In this document: positions 16,690-25,759 of the stretch, piece after piece
How positions within the stretch are numbered: the first letter of the stretch is position 1
How the letters are laid out: the number at the start of each line of letters is the position of its first letter
Assembly (NCBI RefSeq): GCF_011927785.1
Contig: NZ_JAATJK010000001.1
Span: 2,790,001 to 2,854,000, forward strand
DNA length: 64,000 nucleotides
Direction: 5' to 3'
Origin: Micromonospora profundi
GTDB lineage: Bacteria; Actinomycetota; Actinomycetes; Mycobacteriales; Micromonosporaceae
Made by a program: the position numbers and the translations under genes
Notes under the pieces: model-generated
The model's input: the letters and a program-made list of their open reading frames with translations, nothing else
Database searches by the model: none
Told to the model about the DNA's origin: nothing

Positions 16690-16830
16690 CGAAAGCTCCA
16701 GCGGTGGCCGGGCGCGGACTCACGTGAGCCGACTGCGTCGCGCATCGGACCGCATCGCACGCGCCGGAAGGTGCACGCCACAGCGCGCCACCACGACGAG
16801 GGAGCAGCGACGAACCGGTACGATGCGCCC

Positions 16831-17385
16831 ATGAGCTCAGAGGCGGTTGGCAGGTACATGCCCCCTGTCGTGACGCTCGATGACCTCACGGCAATGATGG
16901 CCGCAGACGAGAACCATCGGTACGAAATCAGCCCCGAGGGAGTCGTCTCGATCATGCCGCCGCCGGGATACGCCCACGCGATCATCGCGACCCGGCTCAT
17001 GGTGTGGCTCGCCCAAGGCGGCGTTCCGGCGGACCATGTTGCTCAAGCTGTCGGGCTACGCATCCCGGGTCGGGACGGCGGTGTCGGTGGACGCATCCCT
17101 GATCTGGTCGTGTGGAGCAAGGCTCAGGCAGACGGTGTCTGGTTGCCGGTGGCCGACGTGCTCCTCGTGGTCGAGATCGTTTCGCCCGGCTCCGAAGGCG
17201 TCGACACGGTGACCAAGCGCAGCGAATACGCTGCCGCCGGGATTCCCCAATACTGGGTGGTCGACCAGGATTCAGCACAGACGGTCACCATGAACCGCCT
17301 GGAGAGCGATCAGTACGTCGCCCGCGCGACCATGCCCCTGGCGTGGGTCCTCAACACGAGCTTGGACGAGCACGGGCTGAGCTGA
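16831..17385 (+). CDS. Uma2 family (DUF820) restriction endonuclease-fold protein
   Basis: The product is 184 residues from the ATG at 16831 (MSSEAVG); no strong ribosome binding site is seen and MPPVV at 16858 is an alternative. The fold signature is the PD-(D/E)XK core: RIPDLVVWSK (catalytic Asp), LLVVEIVSPGSE (Glu) and TVTKRSEYAAAGIPQYWVVD, where Lys follows at the expected place. The N-terminal YEISPEGVVSIMPPP is typical of the family. Uma2-type proteins are widespread, often in many copies per genome, and their substrate is undefined. It converges with the giant helicase gene, with 42 bp between stops. Confidence 0.87.
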   Translation: MSSEAVGRYMPPVVTLDDLTAMMAADENHRYEISPEGVVSIMPPPGYAHAIIATRLMVWLAQGGVPADHVAQAVGLRIPGRDGGVGGRIPDLVVWSKAQADGVWLPVADVLLVVEIVSPGSEGVDTVTKRSEYAAAGIPQYWVVDQDSAQTVTMNRLESDQYVARATMPLAWVLNTSLDEHGLS

Positions 17386-17427
17386 CGCGCTTCGACAGTG
17401 AAGGGCACCCAGTCGTAACGCTGTGTG

Positions 17428-20400
17428 TCAGGCCAGGGTGAGGCGACCGGCCGAGTCGTGGCGGAGGCGACCGCTGGTTACCGCTACGTGCAGGCCGTAC
17501 CGGAGGAGCTTGTCGATTTTTTCGGTACGTCGCCGGTAGCCGAGCCGTTCCAGGCCGGCGCGCAGCAGCCGCTCCTCGTCCATGGCCGGTACGCCCTGGA
17601 GCACGTGCACGAGAGCGTTGGCCACCTCCTCCGGTGGCACCTCCTCGAACGCGCGGTCGTTGCTCGCCTGGGTGACCCGGTACGCGCGGTACGTCTGCGG
17701 GTCGACGCCTTCCGGCCAGGCATACCGGCCCAGGGTCGGGTGGGTGTGCAGCCGGCGGGAGTCAACGAGCGCCAGCACTGCTGTGCGCCGGTCCTCGCGT
17801 GTGCGCAGGAACCCGAAGCGGGCGAGGGCCAGCCGGGCGAGCCGGTGCTGCTCGACGGGACCTTCGGCGTCGATGATGTCGCGCAGCGCGTCGCGCATGA
17901 GGGCGCGTACGCGCTGGTCGGTGGCGAGCAGGTCGAGGTCGGCCTGGTCGCCGAGCGGCGTCGGGGTGTACGGAACGAATGGGCTGACCTTGATGGTGTC
18001 GGCGGCCGGCGCGGTGGCGAGTGCGGTGACGGGCGCGGGCGCCGCAGCCGGGGGTGGTTCTTCCTCGGTCGCGAGTGGCGGCGGTGACTCGGCGGCTGGC
18101 GCCGGGTGGGGCGGCTCGGCGTCTGGTGCCTGGCGTGGTTGCGGCAACTCGACGTCCCCGTGTGGGGGTGCGGCTGTTGACGGCTCGACGGTCGCGGGGG
18201 TCTCGGCGCGGGTGACGGCCTCGTCGACCCGGTCGAGCATGGCCGACCGGTCGTGGATCCACGCCGGGAGCCAGAACCGGACCACCTCCGGCCAGCCCAT
18301 GATCGACCGGAGCAGGGTGGGTGCGGAGTCCCGGTCGGCCACCGTCGGCCGGGAACTCCAGTCCGGGCCGTCGAGCATGACAGCGACCTGCCATCGGGGC
18401 GAGCCCGGCTTGCGTACGGCGATGTCGACTGTGAAGTCGGAGAGGCCGTGTGACGTGCGGACCTCGTGGCCGCGCTCGCGCAGCGCCGCAGCCACCTCGT
18501 CGCGGATGCGGCTGCGCCGCTCGGTGCGGTCGGCGGTCAGGTCGCCCAGGCGGTCCGCGCCGGCGGCGGCCAGTTCGCAGTACGCCCGCAGGTGCTGTGT
18601 GCCAAGCGCGGAGGTGCGGGACAGGTCGATGTCCGAGGGGTCGAACGACGAGTAGAGGACGACCTGGCGGCGGGCGCGGGTGATGGCCACGTTGAGCCGC
18701 CGCTCGCCGCCGGCCTGGCTGAGCGGGCCGAAGTTCAGCGGGAGCTGGCCGGTTTCCGGGTTGGTGGAGAAGGCGAGGGAGAACAGGACGACGTCCCGCT
18801 CGTCGCCCTGCACGTTCTCCAGGTTCTTCACGAAGATCGGCTCCGGGACGGCCCCGGAGAGCTGCTCGCGGATGACCGGGTCGGTGCTCTCCTCCAGCAG
18901 GTTGAGGATGAGGTCACGTTGCTGGATGTTGAAGGTGACCACGCCGATCGACCGGGTGGCGGTGGCCGGGTCGTGCAGGCGACGGGTGATGTCGGCGAGG
19001 ATCGCCCGCGCCTCGACCTCGTTGGTCCGTGCGCCGCCCCTGTCGTACTGGCCGTCGACGCGCTGCCAGGTGACGCCCGCGGTGCTGCTGGCGCCGGGCG
19101 ACGGGAGGCTGGAGAGCTTGTTGTCGTAGTAGTAGCGGTTGGAGAAGGCGATAAGTGACTCGTCGTGGCTGCGGTAGTGCCAGGACAGCCAGCGCTGCGG
19201 CAGCCCCGATTCGACGGCCTCGCTGAGGATGCTCTCCAGGTCCTCCGGCACCGGGCCGTCGCCCTCGTCGATCTCGTCGGTGGTGTGGCTGGCCTGCATG
19301 ATGCTGCTGGGCGGCATCTGCCGGGAGTCGCCGACCACCACCACGGCGCTGCCCCGACCCATCGCGCCGATCGCCTCGGCCACGCGGATCTGCGACGCCT
19401 CGTCGAAGATGACGAGGTCGAAGCGTTGGCTGCCCGGTGCCAGGAAGTTCGCCGCCGACGCGGGGCTGACCAGCACGCACGGGGTCAGTGCGAGCACCGC
19501 GTCCGGGTACTGCTCGAACAACTCCCGGAAGGACCGCCCACCTCGCTTGCGGCGAAGCTCGGCGGCGAAGTCGGCGAAACGGCCCCGACGGTCGGTGGGG
19601 CTGAAGGGCCGGCGACGGACCAGCACGGCAGGCAACTGCGTTGGCAGCGCGGACCGCAGCTCACTGGCGGCGGCCTCGAACTGGCTGATCTCGTCGTCGT
19701 GCAGTTCCGGGTCGAAGTACTGAAACCCGTTCGTCCGCACCCGCTCGGCGAGGGACGCGGCGGCGACACCCCGGCGGTAGACCTCCTCGGCGACCCCGGC
19801 GGGCAACTCGGCGCGGAGCAGCTGGTCCCGGAAGTCGGTGAGGCCGGCAGAGGCGAGCACGTCGGCGTGGCCCAGGACGGTGGCCCATCGGCGCAGCGGA
19901 AACAGCTCCTCGGCCCGCAGTTCGTGCAGCCACACCGCGCCGTCGCGCTGCCAGGCGTCGACCCAGTGCGTGCCGGCCGCCCACAGGGTCAGCTCCGGCC
20001 CGGCCGACCGCAGCACCCCACGCCAGGCCCGCCACCGGGAGACGACCCGGTCGAGCAGGGCCGCGCCGACCTCGGTGAACCCGCTGTCGAACAGCTCCCA
20101 GGCCCGCGGGTGCCGGGCCAGGAGCGCCCGGCCGGTCCGGGTCGCCTCGACCGCCTCCGCGAGCCGTTCCTGCGCGTCCGGGTCGGTGGGCTGCCACGCC
20201 GGTAGCCGCAGCCCACCAAGCGCCGCAGCCCGCTCGTGGAGCGCGGCGACCTGCGCCTGGGCGGCGACGAGCCGACCGACTGCCACCTCCACCTGGTCGG
20301 CGTCGAGCGTCGCACCGGCGACCAGGTGGACCGCGAGCCGGTCCACGATGGCCTGCCGACGTTTGCGTTTGCCGAACAGCCGCTTCGCCACCTCCTGCGC

Positions 20401-23379
20401 CTCGGCGTGCCAGGCCGTCAACTCGGGCCGCGCGAAGACGTCCGCGCGGAAACTCGCGAGCTCACCGGCGAACCCCTGCCGGAAGGCCGCCAGGTCCGCC
20501 TGAAGCCGGCTGACGCCGTCGTCCCACTGCCGGTCGGCGGCCCGCGCTGTGGTCTGCCGGTCCGGCAGCATTCGGCGTACGGCGAGCCACGCGGCCGCCG
20601 TCAGCTCGCCGACGGCCTCCGGGGCGGGCAACGTCCGCAGCAGATCCATCAGGTACGGGTGGGCGGCGAGGTCGGCCCGCAGGGTTTCCAACTCGGCGGC
20701 GATCTCGGTGACGGCGGCGCCGTGCAGCCCGTCGAGGGTGCGGCAGCCACTGAGCGCCCAGGGATGCGCAGCCCGCACCCGGGCCGAGCGTGCCGCCGCC
20801 GGGAACTCCCGCAGTGTCGTCTCGACCCGGGCGCGTGCGTCGGCGGGCGCGTGCAGATAGCTCACCGGGATCGGGGCGACCGGTCCCTCCCCGTACGCCA
20901 GGGTCTGCTCGTAGGCCGACCAGAGCGACATCCCGGCGGGGTTGGGGGTGTGCACCTGGACCGGGTACTCGGTCAGCGGGGCGAGGCGCGTGCGGTAGGC
21001 CGTCTCCACTGCCGTCCACGTGCCGTCGCCGTCCTGGTCGTGCTGGTCGAGGGCGTCGCGGAGCTGTTGGCGGATGGCGTTGAGGGACTGCTTGCGCCCG
21101 TGCAGGTCCAGCGCGAACGGGCCGAGGCCGATCTGCTTGAGCCGACGCTTCACCACCTCCAGCGCTGCCTGCTTCTCGGCGACGAACAGCACCGACCGGC
21201 CGGACGCGACCGCGCGGGCGATCATGTTGGTGATGGTCTGCGACTTGCCGGTGCCGGGCGGACCCTCCAGGACGAACGAGTGGCCACGCTCGGCACGCAC
21301 AATGGCCTGCATCTGTGAGCCGTCGGCGGGGATCGGCAGGTGCAGGTCCGCCTCGTCGACAAGCACCTCGGCGTCGTCCGGGCGGGCCGGGTCGTCGAAC
21401 GTGGCGCCGGACGACTCGACAAGGTGCCGCACCACCGGGTTCTCCATGAACCGGGGCCAGTGGTCGGTGAGGTCCCGCCACATCTGGAACGTGGAGAACT
21501 GCAACAGCCGCAGGCTTGCCGTCTCGTCGATGCGGTAGTTGAGCCGGTTGTCGACGAGGCCGGTGTTGATCGCAGCCAGGGTCTTGGCGATGTCGATGCC
21601 GTTCTCGTCGAGGACCGGCTGCTCAAGCTCCGGGATCCGGACGCTGTGCTTGACCCGCAGCCACTCGACAAGGCAGTGGTTGGGGATGGCGACCTCGGTG
21701 CCGTCGATGACCATCGCGTACGGGCGGCGGCCGCTGCCGCCCTCGATACGCACCGGCAGCAGGAACAGCGGCGCGTACGCCTCAGCCCCGGTGCTCTTTG
21801 TGTGCACGAGCGTGCCGATGGTCAGGTAGAGGTAGTTGCTGCCGGTCTCCTGCTCCATCGTGCGCGCCTCGCGCTGCAGCGTGCGCATCACCGTCTTGTA
21901 GCGCGCTTCGGTGACCCCGCCGTACACCCGCCGGTCGGTACGCAGCTCCTTGGTCAGGATCTCCGCGTCGAGTTCCTGCGCCCGGCGCGCCCCCGCCAAC
22001 TCCTGGACCCGGCTGATGTCGTCCTGGGGAATGATCTGCACCTGCTTGCCGTCGTGGATCAGGTCGTCCAGCAGCGGCAACGCGCCCGCCGGCACGTGCA
22101 GGTCCAAGCCACGGCCCCGCTTGGGCAGGTTTAGCAGCGGGTTGCGCAGACTCAGGTCGAGCAGCGACTTCTTCCACTGCTGGATGCGGGCCGGCGAGCC
22201 GTCGGACTGCTGCGCCACCTCGTCGCCGTCGTCGGCGAGCTGCCGCAACTTCGCCGCCGCGACGCCGGGCGGAAGGTCGAGGGACGCGCTGATCTTCGGC
22301 GTCGCCTCGGCGTCCGCCGGGGCGGCCGCCACCAGTTCGTCGGCCGACGGCAACGGCCGGATCCCCGAACGGTGCGCCAGGTGTACGTCGACGACGCCGT
22401 GCAGGAGATGGCTCTCGACCCGGAAGTGGCCCAACCCGGCCCGTACCGCCTCGGTGAACGTCGCGGTCTGGTCGCCCGGTCCGACACGGGTCAGCTCCAC
22501 CGGCACCGCCCGGCCGGAGTCGACCATCGAGATCAGCAGGTTGCTCTCGGTCACCGCAGTCGAGCCCAGCCGTTCCTCCTCCAGCAGGAAGCCGCCGAAG
22601 GCGTGGCCCTTGGTAATGAAGATGAGCGGGCGCAGCCCCGCCGCCTCCAGGCACGCGGCGTACGTGACCGACAGGTCGAGGCAGTTGCCCATCCGCCCGT
22701 CCAGCACCGCGGCGGTCGTACGGACCTTCTGCCCGCTGTTCTCGAACGATGCCGGCACGATCTGGTAGCTGATCTCCAACTGCCGCAGCGCCTCGTACAC
22801 GGCGGCGGCGATCAGCGACGCCCGCTCCGCGCCGTCCTGGTAGCCCTGTAGCGAGCCGGAGCCCGTCCGTGCCAGCAGGATCTGCGCGGCAGCCCGCAGG
22901 ACCGCGTCCACCGCACGGGTGTTCGGCTGCACGAAGGCCGCCAGAGTGTCGTACAGGGCGGGGCTGTTGAACCACTCGTTGTGCGCCAACACCTTTGATG
23001 GAGCAACGAGCGTCAGCGCGTTGTCGGCCGCCTCGACGGTGAGGCTGTAGTCGACAGGGAACGCCTCACCAGTGCGGTAGAGCAGGCCACGGTCGGGCGT
23101 GAAGTCCCGGAAGTCGTCCCAACTCGTGCTCGCACCGGGCCGCAGAGGTGTGGTGACCGTACGGGACCACGGCTCGGTCAACGCGCCGTCCGGGCCGCGC
23201 AACTCCAGCGTCAGCGTCACGTCGGTCAACGGCACCGAGCTGCGGTTGGTGAGCGTGAGGTGCCGGACCAACGGCACGCGGTTGTGCACCAGGGCGGCGT
23301 TGATCGCCGGCTGCACGAGCAGCCCGACGGCGAGCTGGTCGTCGTCGGCGGTGAACTGCGCGAACACGCTGTCGGACAT
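17428..23379 (-). CDS. Giant transglutaminase-like / DUF4011 / SF1 helicase / Vsr-like nuclease / DUF3320 protein
   Basis: The product is 1983 residues from the ATG at 23379. Residues 1-125 look like a beta-sandwich. Residues 150-270 have a transglutaminase-like core with GNCLDLSVTYAACLEAAGL (Cys233) and GHAF (His259). DUF4011 covers about 395-690 (RIQQWKKSLLDLSLRNPLL). The SF1 helicase has Walker A GPPGTGKS (706-713), Walker B FDEAS (1325-1329), motif III VVVVGDSRQMPPS, and late motifs VQGDERDVV and NVAITRARR near 1523-1570. A Vsr-like endonuclease domain lies at 1620-1720 (FTVDIAV, Asp1652). A Pro/Ala-rich linker of about 80 residues leads to DUF3320 (about 1815-1900). Related COG1112-type helicases occur in defence islands; an antiphage role is inference. 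It stands alone transcriptionally. Confidence 0.9.
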   Translation of the reverse strand: MSDSVFAQFTADDDQLAVGLLVQPAINAALVHNRVPLVRHLTLTNRSSVPLTDVTLTLELRGPDGALTEPWSRTVTTPLRPGASTSWDDFRDFTPDRGLLYRTGEAFPVDYSLTVEAADNALTLVAPSKVLAHNEWFNSPALYDTLAAFVQPNTRAVDAVLRAAAQILLARTGSGSLQGYQDGAERASLIAAAVYEALRQLEISYQIVPASFENSGQKVRTTAAVLDGRMGNCLDLSVTYAACLEAAGLRPLIFITKGHAFGGFLLEEERLGSTAVTESNLLISMVDSGRAVPVELTRVGPGDQTATFTEAVRAGLGHFRVESHLLHGVVDVHLAHRSGIRPLPSADELVAAAPADAEATPKISASLDLPPGVAAAKLRQLADDGDEVAQQSDGSPARIQQWKKSLLDLSLRNPLLNLPKRGRGLDLHVPAGALPLLDDLIHDGKQVQIIPQDDISRVQELAGARRAQELDAEILTKELRTDRRVYGGVTEARYKTVMRTLQREARTMEQETGSNYLYLTIGTLVHTKSTGAEAYAPLFLLPVRIEGGSGRRPYAMVIDGTEVAIPNHCLVEWLRVKHSVRIPELEQPVLDENGIDIAKTLAAINTGLVDNRLNYRIDETASLRLLQFSTFQMWRDLTDHWPRFMENPVVRHLVESSGATFDDPARPDDAEVLVDEADLHLPIPADGSQMQAIVRAERGHSFVLEGPPGTGKSQTITNMIARAVASGRSVLFVAEKQAALEVVKRRLKQIGLGPFALDLHGRKQSLNAIRQQLRDALDQHDQDGDGTWTAVETAYRTRLAPLTEYPVQVHTPNPAGMSLWSAYEQTLAYGEGPVAPIPVSYLHAPADARARVETTLREFPAAARSARVRAAHPWALSGCRTLDGLHGAAVTEIAAELETLRADLAAHPYLMDLLRTLPAPEAVGELTAAAWLAVRRMLPDRQTTARAADRQWDDGVSRLQADLAAFRQGFAGELASFRADVFARPELTAWHAEAQEVAKRLFGKRKRRQAIVDRLAVHLVAGATLDADQVEVAVGRLVAAQAQVAALHERAAALGGLRLPAWQPTDPDAQERLAEAVEATRTGRALLARHPRAWELFDSGFTEVGAALLDRVVSRWRAWRGVLRSAGPELTLWAAGTHWVDAWQRDGAVWLHELRAEELFPLRRWATVLGHADVLASAGLTDFRDQLLRAELPAGVAEEVYRRGVAAASLAERVRTNGFQYFDPELHDDEISQFEAAASELRSALPTQLPAVLVRRRPFSPTDRRGRFADFAAELRRKRGGRSFRELFEQYPDAVLALTPCVLVSPASAANFLAPGSQRFDLVIFDEASQIRVAEAIGAMGRGSAVVVVGDSRQMPPSSIMQASHTTDEIDEGDGPVPEDLESILSEAVESGLPQRWLSWHYRSHDESLIAFSNRYYYDNKLSSLPSPGASSTAGVTWQRVDGQYDRGGARTNEVEARAILADITRRLHDPATATRSIGVVTFNIQQRDLILNLLEESTDPVIREQLSGAVPEPIFVKNLENVQGDERDVVLFSLAFSTNPETGQLPLNFGPLSQAGGERRLNVAITRARRQVVLYSSFDPSDIDLSRTSALGTQHLRAYCELAAAGADRLGDLTADRTERRSRIRDEVAAALRERGHEVRTSHGLSDFTVDIAVRKPGSPRWQVAVMLDGPDWSSRPTVADRDSAPTLLRSIMGWPEVVRFWLPAWIHDRSAMLDRVDEAVTRAETPATVEPSTAAPPHGDVELPQPRQAPDAEPPHPAPAAESPPPLATEEEPPPAAAPAPVTALATAPAADTIKVSPFVPYTPTPLGDQADLDLLATDQRVRALMRDALRDIIDAEGPVEQHRLARLALARFGFLRTREDRRTAVLALVDSRRLHTHPTLGRYAWPEGVDPQTYRAYRVTQASNDRAFEEVPPEEVANALVHVLQGVPAMDEERLLRAGLERLGYRRRTEKIDKLLRYGLHVAVTSGRLRHDSAGRLTLA

Positions 23380-23538
23380 GGGCGATTCTCCAGGTGGCGA
23401 GACCAGCGAGGGCCAGCCTAGCGGGCACCGCCCACGGCCGAGCTGGCCCACGGGCTTCTATCGACCTCCCCCACGCGAAGGTCGTTGATCAAGCTCGAAG
23501 CCTGGCACCGACGTCGATGTAGGCTCTAGGCTTCCGCC

Positions 23539-23883
23539 ATGCTGATCATCGAAGGCGCGGGCCGGTGGACCGCACCCGCCGGGGCTGCCAACGACTGGGT
23601 CGAGCACCTGAGTGTGCCGGACCTGTCGGTGGGAACGTACTGCATCCCGGCGGGCGGTCTCGACGATCAGAGCCCGCACACCGAGGACGAGATCTACGTG
23701 GTCACCGCCGGTCGCGCCCGGATCGTGACCCCGGACGGCACGGCCGACGTTGGCCCGGGGTCGGTGATCTTCGTGCCGGCTGGCGAGGAGCACCGTTTCG
23801 ACGAGGTGACCGAGGACCTGGCGTTGCTTGTGGTGTTCGGACCGGCATACGGCTCGCGCGCTCCGGGGCGGCGAGCCGAGTAG
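23539..23883 (+). CDS. Cupin-domain protein
   Basis: The product is 114 residues and a single-domain cupin. Motif 1 is the region IPAGGLDDQSPHTEDEIYVVTAGRARI, with His and Glu ligands in HTEDE, and motif 2 is PGSVIFVPAGEEHRFDEV, with the second His. The metal site therefore appears intact. The ATG lies 7 bp downstream of two TAGGCT boxes, so the mRNA may be leaderless. The gene diverges from the giant helicase. Similar small cupins bind metal and either isomerise or oxygenate small molecules or act as sensors, and the substrate cannot be told. Confidence 0.85.
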   Translation: MLIIEGAGRWTAPAGAANDWVEHLSVPDLSVGTYCIPAGGLDDQSPHTEDEIYVVTAGRARIVTPDGTADVGPGSVIFVPAGEEHRFDEVTEDLALLVVFGPAYGSRAPGRRAE

Positions 23884-23939
23884 GGCGGTCGAGGTCGTCA
23901 GCAGCTCATACCCTGGCACCGGCCTCGACACTGGCTCTA

Positions 23940-24401
23940 CTAGCGCGCCCACTCCGGCGGTGGCACCACGGCGAGCTGCGGTTCCCCGGGAATCGGCTCC
24001 AGCGCGTACACGATCCGCAGGTCGCCGTCGGCGGCGGCGTCCTCGTCGGTCATCACCCGGCCGCTGCTTCCGTCGGAGCTGACAAGCAGCCACCGGTCGG
24101 GATAGACGCTGCCGTCGTCCACAAGTGCCCGCACCCCGAAGGTACGCGCCAGGCTGATGGCGAGATCCCGCTCGTTGCGGCCGGTGGCGTCGGCGAGTTC
24201 GGTGTCGCCGGTGAGGATCCAGCCAAACTCCTCGTCCTCGTCGGGCGGGGTGAACATGGCCACCGGCCGGGGGTCGTCCACGGCCCGGTCCTCGATCCGG
24301 CCGACGTACACGGCCTCGGGGGCGATGCCGTAGTCCTGTTGCAGGTGCCGGCGCAGCGCGTCGGCGGGCAACTCGGCCTCGAAGTGGATCTGGTACTGCA
24401 C
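23940..24401 (-). CDS. Putative immunity protein of the second type VII toxin cassette
   Basis: The product is 153 residues from a GTG at 24401, two bases after the upstream stop, with GGGGGTAG as ribosome binding site; the longer open frame (to 24662) overlaps the toxin and is a shadow. It begins with VQYQIHFEAELPADALRRHLQQDYGI, is acidic, and carries a PPDEDEEFGW stretch and a proline-rich tail. No known family is recognised. Location as the last gene after a predicted toxin fragment suggests an immunity role. The strongly acidic character would suit binding to a basic toxin domain. Confidence 0.6.
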   Translation of the reverse strand: MQYQIHFEAELPADALRRHLQQDYGIAPEAVYVGRIEDRAVDDPRPVAMFTPPDEDEEFGWILTGDTELADATGRNERDLAISLARTFGVRALVDDGSVYPDRWLLVSSDGSSGRVMTDEDAAADGDLRIVYALEPIPGEPQLAVVPPPEWAR

Positions 24402-24403
24402 CT

Positions 24404-24961
24404 CTACCCCCGGTAGCTCTTGTGATGGCGGAACACGTCGAGCGCGCGCTCCTGCGCGGCCTCGGTCAGGAACGGGTTCCGGGCCATTGCCGCCTTGGCC
24501 CTCTCGATGTCGCCACCAGCGGCAATGTACTCCTTGAGCGCGCCGTACTCGGCTCGGCTGAGCTGTTCGAGTCCCGGCCCCGCCTCGGGAAAGACAGTGC
24601 CGCTCGGCTCCACGGCGTACGTGCGGCCGTTCACCTCGTACCGTTGGCGGTCCGGATCCCATTTCGCGCGGCCGGCGGCGATGTCGTCGAGGTCCTTGGC
24701 CACGTCGGTCCCGGGCAGAACCACAGTGTTGACCTCTTTGCTGGGGTTCTTGGGGCGGATGCTGTCGAGGTTGTGTCGCGAGTTCGGCGGCTTGAGCGGA
24801 ATCTTGCCGGCCGGGCCGGGGACCGCCCGTCGGGCGGCCTCGGCGGCGTCGTCGGCAGCCTTCGGCCCCACCTCCTTGGCCTCGCGCATCGCGGCCGAGG
24901 CGGCCTTCGCGATGATTCCGGAGGCGGCGTCGTCTGCGCCCTTGCGGCCGCGCCTACCCAA
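24404..24961 (-). CDS. Putative C-terminal toxin part of a split type VII substrate
   Basis: The product is 185 residues. The N-terminal half is Ala/Lys/Arg-rich and linker-like (MGRRGRKGADDAASG onward). The second half has mixed structure, with KDLDDIAAGRAKWD, a TYAVEPSG strand and a helical end RALDVFRHHKSYRG. The only start that covers the whole frame is TTG at 24961, which overlaps the previous gene's stop by eight bases; the first ATG is 24892. In cassettes of this type the linker and toxin are normally joined to the WXG-like domain, so this may be the second half of one protein separated by a frameshift, or a coupled partner. The toxin fold is not recognised. Confidence 0.55.
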   Translation of the reverse strand: MGRRGRKGADDAASGIIAKAASAAMREAKEVGPKAADDAAEAARRAVPGPAGKIPLKPPNSRHNLDSIRPKNPSKEVNTVVLPGTDVAKDLDDIAAGRAKWDPDRQRYEVNGRTYAVEPSGTVFPEAGPGLEQLSRAEYGALKEYIAAGGDIERAKAAMARNPFLTEAAQERALDVFRHHKSYRG

Positions 24962-25442
24962 GGATCGCCTCCAGTGCCTGGCCGATCAGGAAGTCGATGG
25001 CGATGTCGACCAACTTCTTGAAGACCGGAATCTCCAACAGGGACGCACCGAACGTCGGGGCCGCCGTGGCGATGGCCTGCGCGATCGAGATGGCCAGCAG
25101 GGTGAGCTGCACAATGACGTTGATCTTCAGTGCGAGGACGACGAGGGCGCAGACCAGCAGGGCGGCGCCCACCGCACGGGCACCGAAGCCGAGATCCTGG
25201 AGTACGGCGGCAGCGGAGTCGGAGTCCGACCACTGGCCGCGGAAGGCTTCCAGCGCGCTGCCGTCGTTGCCGGCGAGCAGCGCGACGGCCGCGGTGGCGT
25301 CGGTCGCTGCGGCATCCGCCTCGGCGCCGAACGCGATCCACGCCTGAGCGAGCTCGAAGAGCCGTTCCTCGTCGCTCTCCGGCCACACATAGCCGAGTTC
25401 GTTCAGCAGTCCAGACAGCTCGCCGGGGATCTGAATGCCCAT
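24954..25442 (-). CDS. CpnT-like N-terminal WXG100_2 domain protein
   Basis: The product is 162 residues. The opening MGIQIPGELSGLLNELGY, then WPESDEERLFELAQAWIAFG, is the signature of the N-terminal domain of CpnT-like type VII substrates (WXG100_2). A helical hairpin follows, with GQWSDSDS at the position of the WxG turn, and then two strongly hydrophobic helices near residues 85-130. The protein ends in EAILG at a TAG located eight bases inside the next gene. Without a toxin domain it is short for the family, which usually continues into a variable C-terminal effector. It follows a WXG100 gene by 5 bp in the same operon. Confidence 0.72.
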   Translation of the reverse strand: MGIQIPGELSGLLNELGYVWPESDEERLFELAQAWIAFGAEADAAATDATAAVALLAGNDGSALEAFRGQWSDSDSAAAVLQDLGFGARAVGAALLVCALVVLALKINVIVQLTLLAISIAQAIATAAPTFGASLLEIPVFKKLVDIAIDFLIGQALEAILG

Positions 25443-25447
25443 CGGCT

Positions 25448-25759
25448 TCAGTTGAACCTGTCGAAGAGGGCAGCGTTACGCGACTCGACCTCGTCGTACG
25501 CCGTACCCATCTTGGCGAGCCCGTCGCCGAAACCGGCGAAGGCCGCGACCACCGACGTGATCGACTGCTCGGCGATCTGCTGGGCCGCCTGGTACGACGC
25601 GCCGATCAGCCCACCCACGTCGTCACCGCCGAAGATGTCACCCATGCCGTCCGCTGTCGCGCGCAGCCGCTGCCACTGCTGCTCAAGGCGCTCACCCGCC
25701 CGCTGCACGCCGCCGGCCGCCAGCCGCAGCTGCTCCGAGTCGACATCCAGGGGCCTCAC
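25448..25759 (-). CDS. WXG100-family ESX substrate-like protein
   Basis: The product is 103 residues and all-helical. It begins RPLDVDSEQLRLAAGGVQRAGERL, an EspC/WXG100-like first helix with the V-D-x-E-x-L pattern, and continues to a DIFGGDDVGGLIGASYQAA turn and a second helix ending GTAYDEVESRNAALFDRF. This is the partner type expected for a CpnT-like export domain, encoded directly downstream. The ATG overlaps the stop of the YbaB-like gene (ATGA). It probably forms a helical-bundle heterodimer that directs the effector to a type VII secretion system encoded elsewhere. Confidence 0.72.
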   Translation of the reverse strand: MRPLDVDSEQLRLAAGGVQRAGERLEQQWQRLRATADGMGDIFGGDDVGGLIGASYQAAQQIAEQSITSVVAAFAGFGDGLAKMGTAYDEVESRNAALFDRFN

